Source: Corynebacterium amycolatum (GTDB taxonomy: Bacteria > Actinomycetota > Actinomycetes > Mycobacteriales > Mycobacteriaceae). From it: a stretch of DNA of 64,000 nucleotides. Both the position numbers and the translations under genes were made by a program. Every line of letters starts with the position of its first letter. Positions within the stretch are counted from its first letter, which is position 1. Positions 1 through 8,260 of this stretch are shown one piece after another. Under the pieces are notes generated by a model. The model worked only from the letters and a program-made list of their open reading frames with translations. It ran no database searches and was not told the DNA's origin. The DNA is taken from positions 1,054,001 through 1,118,000 of the forward strand of contig NZ_CP069513.1 in NCBI RefSeq assembly GCF_016889425.1, in the 5' to 3' direction.

Positions 1-530
1 CCGGTGTAGCCACCGATCTCGTCGTTAATTCCCCAACCCTGTCCTGCGACATCGCCGGACCAGTGCAGGCGGATGTTGGATGCGCGGTTGGGGGCAGTAC
101 GGAAGGTGCCGATAACGGGATCAGAGCAGATTCCAGTATCTGCCTCTTCGAGCGTGACGCGGTAAAAGATTTCCTGTCCCGGCTCGAGACCGACGACACG
201 TAGACGTCCGGTGCCGTCCGTGTCCGGAGTTAACAGAGAGTTGCTGCGGAATACCTTGGCATTCTGGAAGCTCTCTGTCGCGGCAGTTTCAACAACCATG
301 TGGGCGGGGCGGTCTGAGCGAGCCCAAATTAATGCGCCGTCGCCGCGGATATCGCCACTTGCAACGCCGTGAGTGAGCTGTGGCCGAGAACGCAATAGCC
401 CTGGGGAGGCCAGTGACGGCGAACCCGGTGTAACTGAAGCGGCAGCTCCAGAGGCATGAGCGAGCGTGACTGAAGTAGCAAGTGCGGTGGATGCGCCTAA
501 ACGTAGAGCGCTACGACGGGAAAGCTGCAT
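1..530 (-). CDS. PhoD-like alkaline phosphatase, Tat-exported (N-terminal part only)
   Basis: Reading from the start at 530 towards the window edge gives 176 codons with no stop; the rest lies beyond base 1. The N-terminus carries a twin-arginine signal (SRRSALRLGA followed by a hydrophobic Ala/Thr-rich stretch). Residues of about 50 onward match the N-terminal PhoD domain: LTHGVASGD, then DGALIWARSDRP, and later WSGDVAGQGWGIN with EIGGY. PhoD enzymes are secreted metal-dependent phosphodiesterases/phosphomonoesterases that release phosphate from organic esters; the catalytic metal site is outside the window. No good ribosome-binding site is visible. Family assignment is confident from motifs; substrate is not known. 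Confidence 0.85.
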   Translation of the reverse strand, partial: MQLSRRSALRLGASTALATSVTLAHASGAAASVTPGSPSLASPGLLRSRPQLTHGVASGDIRGDGALIWARSDRPAHMVVETAATESFQNAKVFRSNSLLTPDTDGTGRLRVVGLEPGQEIFYRVTLEEADTGICSDPVIGTFRTAPNRASNIRLHWSGDVAGQGWGINDEIGGYT

Positions 531-738
531 GGAGTCGAACTTTAGGTTTTCCACTTTGATGTTCGGTTAAACCGGCGTGAACTCGAAGGGAAAAGTCGCA
601 ATTGCAGTACAAAGACCCGGTTATTGAGAATGGCTCCGCTTCTTTTTGTAACGTAGATAACTGACTTGGGAGGAATGTGTCTTCCGAGCTGTCTTTTAAA
701 GACAGACAATCTAGAAGTGAAAGGCGCCGACCCCGACA

Positions 739-2550
739 ATGGGATCTACAACAACGCCACAAGTAAACAAGCAAGAAAAGAAGTCGGGCGGTTTTCTTAA
801 GAACCTGCCGACCGACCCGTTGATCTTCACGACAGCGATAGGTTTCATTGTCCTCTTTGTGGCAGTGACCGTTGTGCTGGGGGACACAGCTCGGGGTGCC
901 TACTCGGCCGCTTCCGAATGGGTTACATCTAACCTGGGCTGGCTGTTCATCGGTGGTGTTTCTGCGAGCTTTATCTTCCTCATCGGCTTGTTCGTGTCCC
1001 GCTACGGACGCATTCAGCTTGGCGATGACGACGAAGAGCCCGAATACAGCATCGCTGAGTGGTTCGGCATGCTCTTCGCCGGTGGTACTGGCTCCATGCT
1101 GATGTTCTGGGGTGTGGCTGAACCACTCAACCACGCCTACAACCCGCCGTTCGGTCAAGAGCCGATGACCCGCGAAGCTCAGAACACTGCGATGGCATTT
1201 ACCATCTACCACCTGGGTATTCACATGTGGGTCATCATGGCGCTTCCGGGGCTCGCACTGGGATACTTCATTTACAAGCGCCATCTGCCGCCACGCGTCT
1301 CCTCGATTTTCGCGCCGCTGCTCGGTGCCCGCATCTACTCATGGCCGGGCAAGCTTATCGACGCCGTTGCCATCATCGGTACGGTCGTCGGTATCGCGGT
1401 ATCGGTTGGCATGGGTGCGCTGCAGATTAACTCCGGTGCTGCTCGTGTAATCGGTACCCCGGAAAACTCGATGGTGCAGCTCATTCTGATTGCCATCATT
1501 ATTGTGATTGCCTCGATCTCTGTGGCACGTGGTTTGGACAAGGGCATCAAGTTGCTGTCCAATGCCAATATTTGGGCCGCCATGGGGTTGATGGTCTTCG
1601 TGCTGCTGATGGGCCCGACTTTGACGTTGCTGCGCCAGACTGTCGACACGACAGGTGTCTACTTGGATGCGTTGCCACGCGTCATGTTCTGGACTGACTC
1701 CTACGACGTCAACCCGAATTGGAAGCAGGGTGCCTGGACGGTCTTCTACTGGGCCTGGACAATCTGCTGGTCGCCATTTGTGGGCATGTTCGTCGCCCGT
1801 ATTTCTCGTGGCCGTACAGTACGTCAGTTCATCGCCGGTGTGATTGCACTGCCGACAATCGTGTCAATTATGTGGTTCTCCATCTTCGGGCGTGCAGGCT
1901 TTGAATTGGAAAATGAGAATCCGGGTATTCTGACCAAACCAGTTGTCGAAGGCGGAGATCCCTCGCCGGCACTCTTTATCCTCCTGGAGCAGTACCCGCT
2001 GGCAACGCTTGTCAGCGTATTTGCGCTCTTTGTGATCATGATCTTCTTCGTCACCTCCATCGACTCCGCTGCGATGGTAATGGACATGATGTCCACCGGT
2101 GAAGAAAACAAGGCCCCGACCTTTTACCGCGTGCTGTGGGGCATCATGATCGGTGCTGTGGCAGCTTCTCTGCTGCTGATTTCTGGTGAAACTGCACTGG
2201 AAGCGCTGCAATCCGCGGTGATTGTCATTGGTGTGCCGTTCTTCTTCCTCCACTTCATCATGATGTACTCCCTGGTCAAGGGCATGAGTGATGACCACAT
2301 GGCCGTGCGCAAGCCAGTCACGCGACAGTGGAGCAAGACCGACACTCCAGAGAAGTTGGAGAAGCACGAAGCCGCACCCGCACCGGGCTACGACGAAGAG
2401 GGCAATGAGCTACCACGCTTTGAGTACACCCACGATGACGAGGGACGCCTGGTTATTCAGTCCGATGTGGTCGTTGAAGGTGAGTTTGAGTCTGGCGAAA
2501 AGTCGGAATCGGAGGAGCCAGAGGAGTCGGGGACCAAGTCTGAGTCGTAG
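739..2550 (+). CDS. BCCT-family osmolyte transporter (EctP/LcoP-like)
   Basis: The 603-residue protein has about 12 membrane segments and the BCCT signature region: GGTGSMLMFWGVAEP near residue 115, then a Trp-rich stretch (FYWAWTICWSPFVGMF) followed by ARISRGRTVR near residue 355. BCCT carriers import betaine, ectoine, proline or choline with Na+ or H+, often in response to osmotic stress. The acidic C-terminal tail (many Glu/Ser after residue 540) is a cytoplasmic extension of the kind used for osmosensing in corynebacterial carriers. Corynebacterium glutamicum has BetP, EctP and LcoP; length and sequence do not let me choose with certainty. Start at the ATG preceded at a distance by GAAAGG. 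Confidence 0.9.
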   Translation: MGSTTTPQVNKQEKKSGGFLKNLPTDPLIFTTAIGFIVLFVAVTVVLGDTARGAYSAASEWVTSNLGWLFIGGVSASFIFLIGLFVSRYGRIQLGDDDEEPEYSIAEWFGMLFAGGTGSMLMFWGVAEPLNHAYNPPFGQEPMTREAQNTAMAFTIYHLGIHMWVIMALPGLALGYFIYKRHLPPRVSSIFAPLLGARIYSWPGKLIDAVAIIGTVVGIAVSVGMGALQINSGAARVIGTPENSMVQLILIAIIIVIASISVARGLDKGIKLLSNANIWAAMGLMVFVLLMGPTLTLLRQTVDTTGVYLDALPRVMFWTDSYDVNPNWKQGAWTVFYWAWTICWSPFVGMFVARISRGRTVRQFIAGVIALPTIVSIMWFSIFGRAGFELENENPGILTKPVVEGGDPSPALFILLEQYPLATLVSVFALFVIMIFFVTSIDSAAMVMDMMSTGEENKAPTFYRVLWGIMIGAVAASLLLISGETALEALQSAVIVIGVPFFFLHFIMMYSLVKGMSDDHMAVRKPVTRQWSKTDTPEKLEKHEAAPAPGYDEEGNELPRFEYTHDDEGRLVIQSDVVVEGEFESGEKSESEEPEESGTKSES

Positions 2551-2671
2551 TAGAGCACGGTCGCAGTAGTGCCCGGCACTTGTGGCCACGCTATTCACCT
2601 ATAGATGCACCGGAGCCTGTCCATCAGTGAGTAGCTCATCGATAGGAGCGAAGGCGAGGCCAACTACGAAA

Positions 2672-2714
2672 ACGCCGCCCGACGGAAACCAAAAGTAGTT
2701 TCCATGGGCGGCGT
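2672..2714 (-). terminator. Rho-independent terminator of the glu operon
   Basis: A two-tier hairpin: outer arms ACGCCGCCC (2672-2680) and GGGCGGCGT (2706-2714), inner arms GGAAAC and GTTTCC. Read on the minus strand it lies about 50 nt after the gluD stop and is followed by TTTTCG, so it fits the end of gluABCD. The plus-strand side could also serve the BCCT gene. Confidence 0.8.
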
Positions 2715-2765
2715 CGCTGTGTTCGTCGTAAAGCGAATGTGGGTGCGTGGGTAATGCGGCGAGCT

Positions 2766-3704
2766 TTACTCGTGAGTGCCACGCAGATCTCGGTGGCCTT
2801 CGGCGTGCCAGTCGACATTGGTTTCATCCTTAGTGGTGACACCCACGTCGCGTTGATGCGGGACCTTCGCAATGATGTTGCGTCGAGCGCGGCCGGCGCG
2901 GAGCTGGCTTTCGATGCGCTCGGCAAGGTTGGCCAGGCCGAAGTTGATGGCGATGAGAATGATTGCCACGACGACCAGCGATGGAATCATGGCGCCGTAG
3001 TACTCGCCAAGCTGGCGACCAGAGCGGACAACCTCGACGTAGCCAATCATGTAACCCAGCGCGGAGTCCTTCAGCGCAATGACCATCTGCGAGATAATCG
3101 CCGGCAGCATTGCGGCGACTGCCTGCGGCAGCAAAATGGTGACCATCGTCTGGCGGTGGGAGAGACCCAGCGCAATCGCGGCTTCTCGCTGGCCCTTCGG
3201 CAGCGACTCGATGCCGGAGCGCAGGGTCTCGCCAATCACAGATCCGTTGTACATGGTCAGACCAAACACAACAGCGGCAAAGCCGAGGTAATTCGACGGG
3301 AACAGCTGCCAGATGGCGAACACCGAGTAGGCAAACAGCATGAGCACCAGCACCGGGATGGCGCGGAAAAACTCGACAATCACCGAGCACAGCCAGCGCA
3401 CGGGTGCGATTGGGCTCAGCCTGCCGACGCCCAGGAGAGCGCCAATCACCAGCGACAGAATAATAGAGACGACAGCCGCGACAATGGTGCTGACCAGGCC
3501 GGGCAGTATGTATGTGGTCCAGGTTGTGGATTCGAGGAAGAACGACCACTTATTGGCCTCGAACTGGCCCTTGTCGGCCAGTTTCATTCCCACCCAGGCG
3601 AGGATCGCAACGGTGATTGCGGCCACGATCCAGGTGAGAATTCGGTTGAAGCGCTGAGCCTTGGGGCCTGGCGCGTCGTAAAGAACTGTTGCGCGAGTAG
3701 CCAT
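2766..3704 (-). CDS. gluD: Glutamate ABC transporter permease GluD
   Basis: 312 residues from the ATG at 3704, which overlaps the gluC stop codon as TAATG, a translational-coupling arrangement; an upstream in-frame ATG would overlap gluC further and is less likely. The protein is an amino-acid ABC permease of the HisM/GlnP type with about five membrane helices and the cytoplasmic EAA loop that contacts the ATPase ([17 protein letters not shown] near residue 175). It forms the channel with GluC for ATP-driven glutamate uptake. The long C-terminal cytoplasmic tail (Arg/Lys-rich) is usual for corynebacterial GluD. Gene order gluA-gluB-gluC-gluD is as in C. glutamicum. Confidence 0.9.
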   Translation of the reverse strand: MATRATVLYDAPGPKAQRFNRILTWIVAAITVAILAWVGMKLADKGQFEANKWSFFLESTTWTTYILPGLVSTIVAAVVSIILSLVIGALLGVGRLSPIAPVRWLCSVIVEFFRAIPVLVLMLFAYSVFAIWQLFPSNYLGFAAVVFGLTMYNGSVIGETLRSGIESLPKGQREAAIALGLSHRQTMVTILLPQAVAAMLPAIISQMVIALKDSALGYMIGYVEVVRSGRQLGEYYGAMIPSLVVVAIILIAINFGLANLAERIESQLRAGRARRNIIAKVPHQRDVGVTTKDETNVDWHAEGHRDLRGTHE

Positions 3705-4390
3705 TAGCGCTTCACCGCCCATCGCTTGCCAGCCCAGCCGAAGAACAGACCGGTCGGCAGAGTCAGAATAATAAAGCCGACAGCGATGATGCCGAAGATA
3801 ATCAGGATATCGCTGGCGTAGTTTTCGGTCATGGTCTTCATCAGCAGCGACGCTTCAGCCACACCGATGACCGAAGCAATCGTGGTGTTCTTCGTCAGTG
3901 CAATCAGGGTATTGCCGAGCGGCACGATAGCGCCGCGGAATGCCTGCGGGAAGATGATGTGGCGGAAGCTCTGGCCGAAGCTTAGCCCCAGGGAGCGGGC
4001 GGCTTCGGCCTGCCCGAATGGCACAGTATTAATACCGGCACGCAGGGACTCCGCGACAAAGCACGAGGTGTAGGCAACAAAAGCCAGCACCGCCAGGCGG
4101 AAGTTCTGCTTGACAATAAAGGAGTCATTCTCCGCAGCCAGCAGCAGGCCCAAGTTGTAGTAGAGGCCCATCGAGGCCAGCAGGACAATCAACGTCAGCG
4201 GCGTATTGCGGACGATGTTGATGTACCAGGTCGACAGGGTACGCAGGATTCCCACGGGGCTCACACGCATGGCGGTGAGAAGCGTGCCAAAGATCAGGGA
4301 ACCAATTGCCGAGGCAATCGTCAGTTTGATGGTCACCCAGAAAGCCGGCAGCAGTTCCGGCCCCATTTCACTCCATAGTTCTGGATTCAT
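3704..4390 (-). CDS. gluC: Glutamate ABC transporter permease GluC
   Basis: 228 residues, amino-acid ABC permease with membrane helices throughout and the EAA loop ([20 protein letters not shown], roughly residues 125-145). It begins 19 nt after the gluB stop and its own stop overlaps the gluD start, so it is transcribed and probably translated with its neighbours. It pairs with GluD as the membrane channel of the glutamate importer. The lipoprotein and ATPase encoded immediately upstream supply binding and energy. Confidence 0.9.
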   Translation of the reverse strand: MNPELWSEMGPELLPAFWVTIKLTIASAIGSLIFGTLLTAMRVSPVGILRTLSTWYINIVRNTPLTLIVLLASMGLYYNLGLLLAAENDSFIVKQNFRLAVLAFVAYTSCFVAESLRAGINTVPFGQAEAARSLGLSFGQSFRHIIFPQAFRGAIVPLGNTLIALTKNTTIASVIGVAEASLLMKTMTENYASDILIIFGIIAVGFIILTLPTGLFFGWAGKRWAVKR

Positions 4391-4409
4391 TGTTTGCTCG
4401 CACCCCTTC

Positions 4410-5351
4410 CTACTTCTTCTCTACGAACGACAAATCGCCGATTGCTGGCTTTTCGTCGAGCTCGAACTTGTCGCCCAAGTGCTTCTTTACAATCTTCTGA
4501 AGTTCACCGGTGTCGTACAGCGACTCCAGCGCCTCGTTGATGGCCTCACGGCTGGCATCATCGCCCTTGGGTAGGCCGATGCCGTAGTACTCGTTGGTCC
4601 AGTAGGAGCCATCGGGGTTACGCAGCTCAACCACGCGGAAGTCATCGCCGAAGCGTTTCTTGTAGCGCTGGGCGAAGCCCGCGAGAATGGTCGCATCGGT
4701 GGTCAGGGCATCGACGACACCCTGCTTCACACCTTCGGCGCATGCGGCGTAGGTATCGAACTCCTGCAGCTGCACCTCCGGCAGAGCGTCCTTGACCTTC
4801 TGTGCTGGGGTGGAACCGGAAACAGAACACAGGCGAGTGCCCGGGGCGACGTCGTCAAGCCCCTGGATGCCCTCGGAACCGCGCACCAACAGTGCCTGGT
4901 GCGTGACCAGGTACGGGCCGGCGAAGTCGACGGCAGCCAGGCGGCCAGCGTTGATGGAGTAGGTGGCGGCAATCATGTTGACCTCGCCGTTGTTAATTAG
5001 CGTCTCGCGCTGAGCGGACGGGGTCTCGCGCCACTCCATCTCGGGCACATTCCAACCGTTCTTGTTGGCGATGTACTCGATGACGTAGCGGGAGACATCT
5101 GTGTCGACGCCCGCGAAATCGCGATCCGGGGTGCGCTCACCGAGACCCGGCTGGTCAAACTTCGTGCCCAACGTCACGTGCCCGGCCTCGATATCGGCCA
5201 GCAGGTTTCGGGGCCCGCCGCTACCGCAAGCCACGAGGCTCATTGTCGTGGCAACAGCTACGACAGCCGCTGCAACTCGCTTGCCGACGACGCCTCGGCG
5301 GCTCTGGTTGCGACTGAGTCCCCGGCCTCCTCGTAATAGTGAAAGCTTCAT
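4410..5351 (-). CDS. gluB: Glutamate-binding lipoprotein GluB
   Basis: 313 residues. A basic N-terminus and hydrophobic segment end in the lipobox LVAC (Cys 42), so the mature protein is lipid-anchored outside the membrane. The rest is a family 3 periplasmic-type amino-acid-binding domain: ERTPDRDFAGVDTDVSRYV near the start of the mature protein, then MIAATYSINAGRLAAVDFAGPY, both typical of glutamate/glutamine-binding subunits. It captures glutamate and delivers it to GluCD. It lies 15 nt after gluA. Confidence 0.92.
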   Translation of the reverse strand: MKLSLLRGGRGLSRNQSRRGVVGKRVAAAVVAVATTMSLVACGSGGPRNLLADIEAGHVTLGTKFDQPGLGERTPDRDFAGVDTDVSRYVIEYIANKNGWNVPEMEWRETPSAQRETLINNGEVNMIAATYSINAGRLAAVDFAGPYLVTHQALLVRGSEGIQGLDDVAPGTRLCSVSGSTPAQKVKDALPEVQLQEFDTYAACAEGVKQGVVDALTTDATILAGFAQRYKKRFGDDFRVVELRNPDGSYWTNEYYGIGLPKGDDASREAINEALESLYDTGELQKIVKKHLGDKFELDEKPAIGDLSFVEKK

Positions 5352-5366
5352 GGTGACCAGCCCCGC

Positions 5367-6122
5367 CTAGTGCCCGACGATCTTGGCCAAGAAGTCCTTG
5401 GCGCGATCGCTCTGCGGGTTGGTGAAGAAGGTCTCCGGGTCGGTGTCTTCGACAATGGACCCCTCGGCCATGAACAGGATGCGGTCGGCCACGCGGCGGG
5501 CGAAGCTCATCTCGTGGGTGACGCAGACCATGGTCATGCCGCCCTTGGCCAGGTCGGTCATGACATCGAGGACCTCGTTAATCATTTCTGGGTCGAGCGC
5601 GGAGGTGGGCTCGTCGAAAAGCATGACCTTCGGGTCCATGGCCAGGGCGCGGGCGATGGCGACGCGCTGCTGCTGGCCGCCGGAGAGCTGTGCCGGGTAC
5701 TTGTCGGCCTGTTCCGCAATGCCGACACGGGCGAGCAGCTTGTCCGCACGCTCGCGGGCCTCGGCTTTGGAGATCTTGCGGACCTTCAGCGGGGCCAGCG
5801 TGACGTTGTCCCGAATGGTCATGTGGCTGAAGAGGTTGAACTGCTGGAAGACCATGCCAACCTCAGCGCGCAGGCGGGTGAGTTCCTTGCCCTCTTCGGG
5901 AAGAAGCTTGCCGTTGATGCGAATTTCGCCACTGTCGATGGTTTCCAGGCGGTTGATGGTTCGACACAGGGTGGACTTACCGGAGCCGGAGGGGCCGAGG
6001 ATGACTACGACCTGACCAGCTGGGATTTCTAGGTTGATATCACGCAAAGCGTGGTAGTCGCCGTAGTACTTGTTCACCCCGGCAATCGAAATCATGCTCT
6101 GTGGTGTGGATGATTCAGTCAT
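5367..6122 (-). CDS. gluA: Glutamate ABC transporter ATP-binding protein GluA
   Basis: ABC ATPase with Walker A GPSGSGKST, signature LSGGQQQR, Walker B VMLFDEPTSALDPE and the switch His in VTHEM. It powers glutamate import through GluCD. The start is chosen at 6122 because a TATACT box ends exactly 7 nt before this ATG with no Shine-Dalgarno, which suggests a leaderless message; the core family length (242 residues) would start at the internal ATG at 6095, which is the alternative. The longer reading back to 6209 has no support. First gene of gluABCD. Confidence 0.9.
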   Translation of the reverse strand: MTESSTPQSMISIAGVNKYYGDYHALRDINLEIPAGQVVVILGPSGSGKSTLCRTINRLETIDSGEIRINGKLLPEEGKELTRLRAEVGMVFQQFNLFSHMTIRDNVTLAPLKVRKISKAEARERADKLLARVGIAEQADKYPAQLSGGQQQRVAIARALAMDPKVMLFDEPTSALDPEMINEVLDVMTDLAKGGMTMVCVTHEMSFARRVADRILFMAEGSIVEDTDPETFFTNPQSDRAKDFLAKIVGH

Positions 6123-6129
6123 GGGGGAA

Positions 6130-6135
6130 AGTATA
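6130..6135 (-). promoter_or_regulatory. -10 box of the gluABCD promoter
   Basis: TATACT on the minus strand, 7 nt from the gluA ATG. Position predicts a transcript starting at or next to the first base of the start codon. No convincing -35 is visible. Confidence 0.6.
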
Positions 6136-6193
6136 GGTGATGCACCACACATAACAGTTACCGGTGTTCCTTGTCCGATATTCACCTGTGAAA

Positions 6194-6233
6194 AGTGACT
6201 GCACGCCAATTAATAGTGACTGCACACCAGTTA
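6194..6233. repeat. Two direct copies of a 19-bp sequence, 21-bp period
   Basis: AGTGACTGCAC followed by GCCAATTA (6194-6212) and by ACCAGTTA (6215-6233); 17 of 19 bases agree. The second copy runs into the stop codon of the MFS gene. Two turns of helix apart, it looks like a tandem protein-binding site between the two minus-strand transcription units, upstream of the gluA promoter. No regulator is identified. Confidence 0.5.
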
Positions 6234-7517
6234 GTTCTGAATATTTACGTGATGGCGCTGCGCAACAGGCTTGCGGCCATGTACGAACCAGTAGAAAACG
6301 GCCGCGAGAACCACCACAGCCGCCAGGCCTGCGTACATCTTGTCGAAGCCAATCGTGGCAGCTACCGAGCCCAACACGATTGGGCCGAGGCCGATGCCTG
6401 CGTCGACAAGTAAGAGCAGCGTCGAGATACCCGTGCCCAACTTGTGCGCCGGCGCCAGGTGCACGGAGATGGTCTGGCACGCCGGCATCAGCGTGCCGTA
6501 GCCCAGGCCGCAGAGCGCGCCAGCGGCGATGACGTGCCAGTCAGCGGTTGCGAAAGCCAGAACAAGCAGTGAGATGGTGAAGCACACCAGGCCGATGGCA
6601 ATTACCGGGTTGTCGCCGCGGCGATCCTGTAGGCGTCCCAGCGAGAAGCGTGCTGCCATCATCGCCACCGCATAGGCGATGAAGAAGAAGCTGGCGCCCC
6701 TAGTCAGGCCGCCCAGCTGCGAGTATCGGTTCAAAAACGTAATCACGCCCGCATACGCCAGGCCGATGAGCAGCATGAACAGGCCAATCGGCACCACTCT
6801 CGGCGTCATGATGTCATCGAAGGAAAATGTGCGCTTCGTCTCGCTTGCCGACGAATCCTCGGTGGCCTCGGCCTTGGTTTCCGCAGTGGCGGGCCCGTTG
6901 TGTTGTGGCAGAACGAGTGCCAGCACCAGTCCGACAATGGACAGGCCGAGGGCTGTGGCAAAGAGGACGCTGTAGCCGACCGAGCCAATAAGGGCTAGGC
7001 CGAGAGCTGGGCCAATCGCGGTGGCCAGGGTGGTGCCGAGCGAGATGTAGCCAGTTCCCTCTGCGCGGCGCGAAGCCGGAATAGCGGTCTGGGCGGCGGC
7101 CATCACGGCGGTGGAAGCTAATGCGTAGGTCAGGCCGTGGATGATGCGGATTGCAATCAGGACCGGCAGGGATGCGGCCCAAATGTAGGCGGCACAGGCT
7201 GCCACGATGACAGCGAGCGAGCCAAGCATGATTCTGCGACCACCGAAGGTGTCCACCAAGTAGCCGGAAAAGAGACGCGCGATGGTGGCGCCGACCACGA
7301 AAGAACTGGCAGCGAAGCCACCGGCGGCATCTGAGGCGGAGAAGCGCTGGACGGCGTAGAGCGCCATGACTGTGATTGAAAGGTAGAACACCAGGTACAT
7401 GCTGAAGTTAATCAGCCAGCTGATGATGAACGCGGGGGAGAAGAGCTTGTCTTGCCCGTGCTGCTCGTCCTGCTCGTTCTGTCTGCGCCTGTTCTGCGTG
7501 GTCGTATGCGTTGTCAT
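6231..7517 (-). CDS. MFS transporter (drug/metabolite efflux type)
   Basis: About 428 residues from the ATG at 7517, with 12 predicted membrane helices and the MFS loop 2-3 motif (GYLVDTFGGRRIML, near residue 90). The N-terminus is a Gln/Glu/Asp-rich cytoplasmic tail. MFS proteins of this 12-helix type exchange protons for small molecules, often antimicrobials. The divergent MarR-like gene and two matching palindromes in the shared intergenic region suggest repression that is lifted by a ligand, perhaps the exported compound. The start further upstream (7592) would run through the operator region and is rejected. Substrate cannot be inferred. Confidence 0.8.
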   Translation of the reverse strand: MTTHTTTQNRRRQNEQDEQHGQDKLFSPAFIISWLINFSMYLVFYLSITVMALYAVQRFSASDAAGGFAASSFVVGATIARLFSGYLVDTFGGRRIMLGSLAVIVAACAAYIWAASLPVLIAIRIIHGLTYALASTAVMAAAQTAIPASRRAEGTGYISLGTTLATAIGPALGLALIGSVGYSVLFATALGLSIVGLVLALVLPQHNGPATAETKAEATEDSSASETKRTFSFDDIMTPRVVPIGLFMLLIGLAYAGVITFLNRYSQLGGLTRGASFFFIAYAVAMMAARFSLGRLQDRRGDNPVIAIGLVCFTISLLVLAFATADWHVIAAGALCGLGYGTLMPACQTISVHLAPAHKLGTGISTLLLLVDAGIGLGPIVLGSVAATIGFDKMYAGLAAVVVLAAVFYWFVHGRKPVAQRHHVNIQN

Positions 7518-7591
7518 GCTGAAAATACGGTCTCTTTTCCCGTTTGAAAACGATCGTGGAATTAGTGCTGTGGCAAAACTGCTTCCCGGCA

Positions 7592-7606
7592 TTTGTATCG
7601 TGCAAA
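7592..7606. promoter_or_regulatory. Operator-like near-palindrome 1 (MFS/MarR intergenic)
   Basis: TTTGTATCGTGCAAA, a 15-bp imperfect palindrome. It lies downstream of the TATAAT box of the MFS promoter, over the expected transcription start region. It differs from the second site (7639-7653) at only two central positions. Confidence 0.55.
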
Positions 7607-7624
7607 AATGCAGTTAGGGGTCGA

Positions 7625-7630
7625 ATTATA
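7625..7630 (-). promoter_or_regulatory. -10 box of the MFS transporter promoter
   Basis: Perfect TATAAT on the minus strand. A TTGCAT-like -35 (7647-7652) lies 16 bp upstream and is embedded in operator-like site 2, so a protein bound there would block RNA polymerase. Confidence 0.6.
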
Positions 7631-7638
7631 ACAATTGG

Positions 7639-7653
7639 TTTGTATGATGCAAA
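7639..7653. promoter_or_regulatory. Operator-like near-palindrome 2 (MFS/MarR intergenic)
   Basis: TTTGTATGATGCAAA, centred 47 bp from site 1. It overlaps the -35 region of the MFS promoter. Two near-identical 15-bp palindromes flanking a consensus -10 are the expected layout for a dimeric repressor such as the MarR-like protein encoded next door. Confidence 0.55.
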
Positions 7654-7776
7654 CGCGCTTTTTCGGTCTTAACCCCATCCGCGGCGCGCTAGAATAGGAG
7701 CTGTTCAGCAAACAGATACATCTCACAGGCCCATTAAAGGACCGACATATAGGCGACAAGAGGATTGACTGCCATC

Positions 7777-8226
7777 GTGCGAAACGACGACCTAGCCGCG
7801 CTCGTTTACGAGAACATGCTGCTATCCCGGGTTAGCTCCAGTGGCTACCGACCACATCGCAAGGACATCCTGTTGGATCGCTCCGCCGCAGCACTACTGG
7901 CACGACTGGAAGCGCAGCCGGATATGACAGTCGCCGAGCTTTCCGATGCGCTGGGGCTGGACATTTCTACGGTGCACCGCCAGCTGGCCGCCGCCATGCG
8001 GCAGGGGTATATCGCGAAGAGACCCGCGCCGTCGTCAAGCGCGAAGGTGCATAGCGCGACCGACAAGGGGCTAGAGCTGCTGCACCGGGAAATCGAGGCG
8101 CGTAAGAAAACCGTCGATGACATTACGCACGATTGGGAGGACTCGGAGCTCGTGGAGTTCGTGCGATTGATGCGCAAATTCAACGAAGGCGTGGAAGAAA
8201 TGCGTGGTCATCCATGGCCTAGATAA
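7777..8226 (+). CDS. MarR-like winged-helix transcriptional regulator
   Basis: About 149 residues. Residues 30-90 form a winged helix-turn-helix (MTVAELSDALGLDISTVHRQLAAAM, then a basic wing AKRPAPSSSAKVHSATDKG), followed by a helical dimerisation segment. The GTG at 7777 has AGAGGA 12 nt upstream; an in-frame TTG at 7765 sits directly against that purine run and is less likely. Divergent from an MFS exporter, which is the classic arrangement for a ligand-responsive repressor controlling an efflux pump and itself. The inducing ligand is unknown. Confidence 0.75.
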   Translation: MRNDDLAALVYENMLLSRVSSSGYRPHRKDILLDRSAAALLARLEAQPDMTVAELSDALGLDISTVHRQLAAAMRQGYIAKRPAPSSSAKVHSATDKGLELLHREIEARKKTVDDITHDWEDSELVEFVRLMRKFNEGVEEMRGHPWPR

Positions 8227-8260
8227 CCGCGGATGCCGGGGTCATGGAATACTTGAGGGC

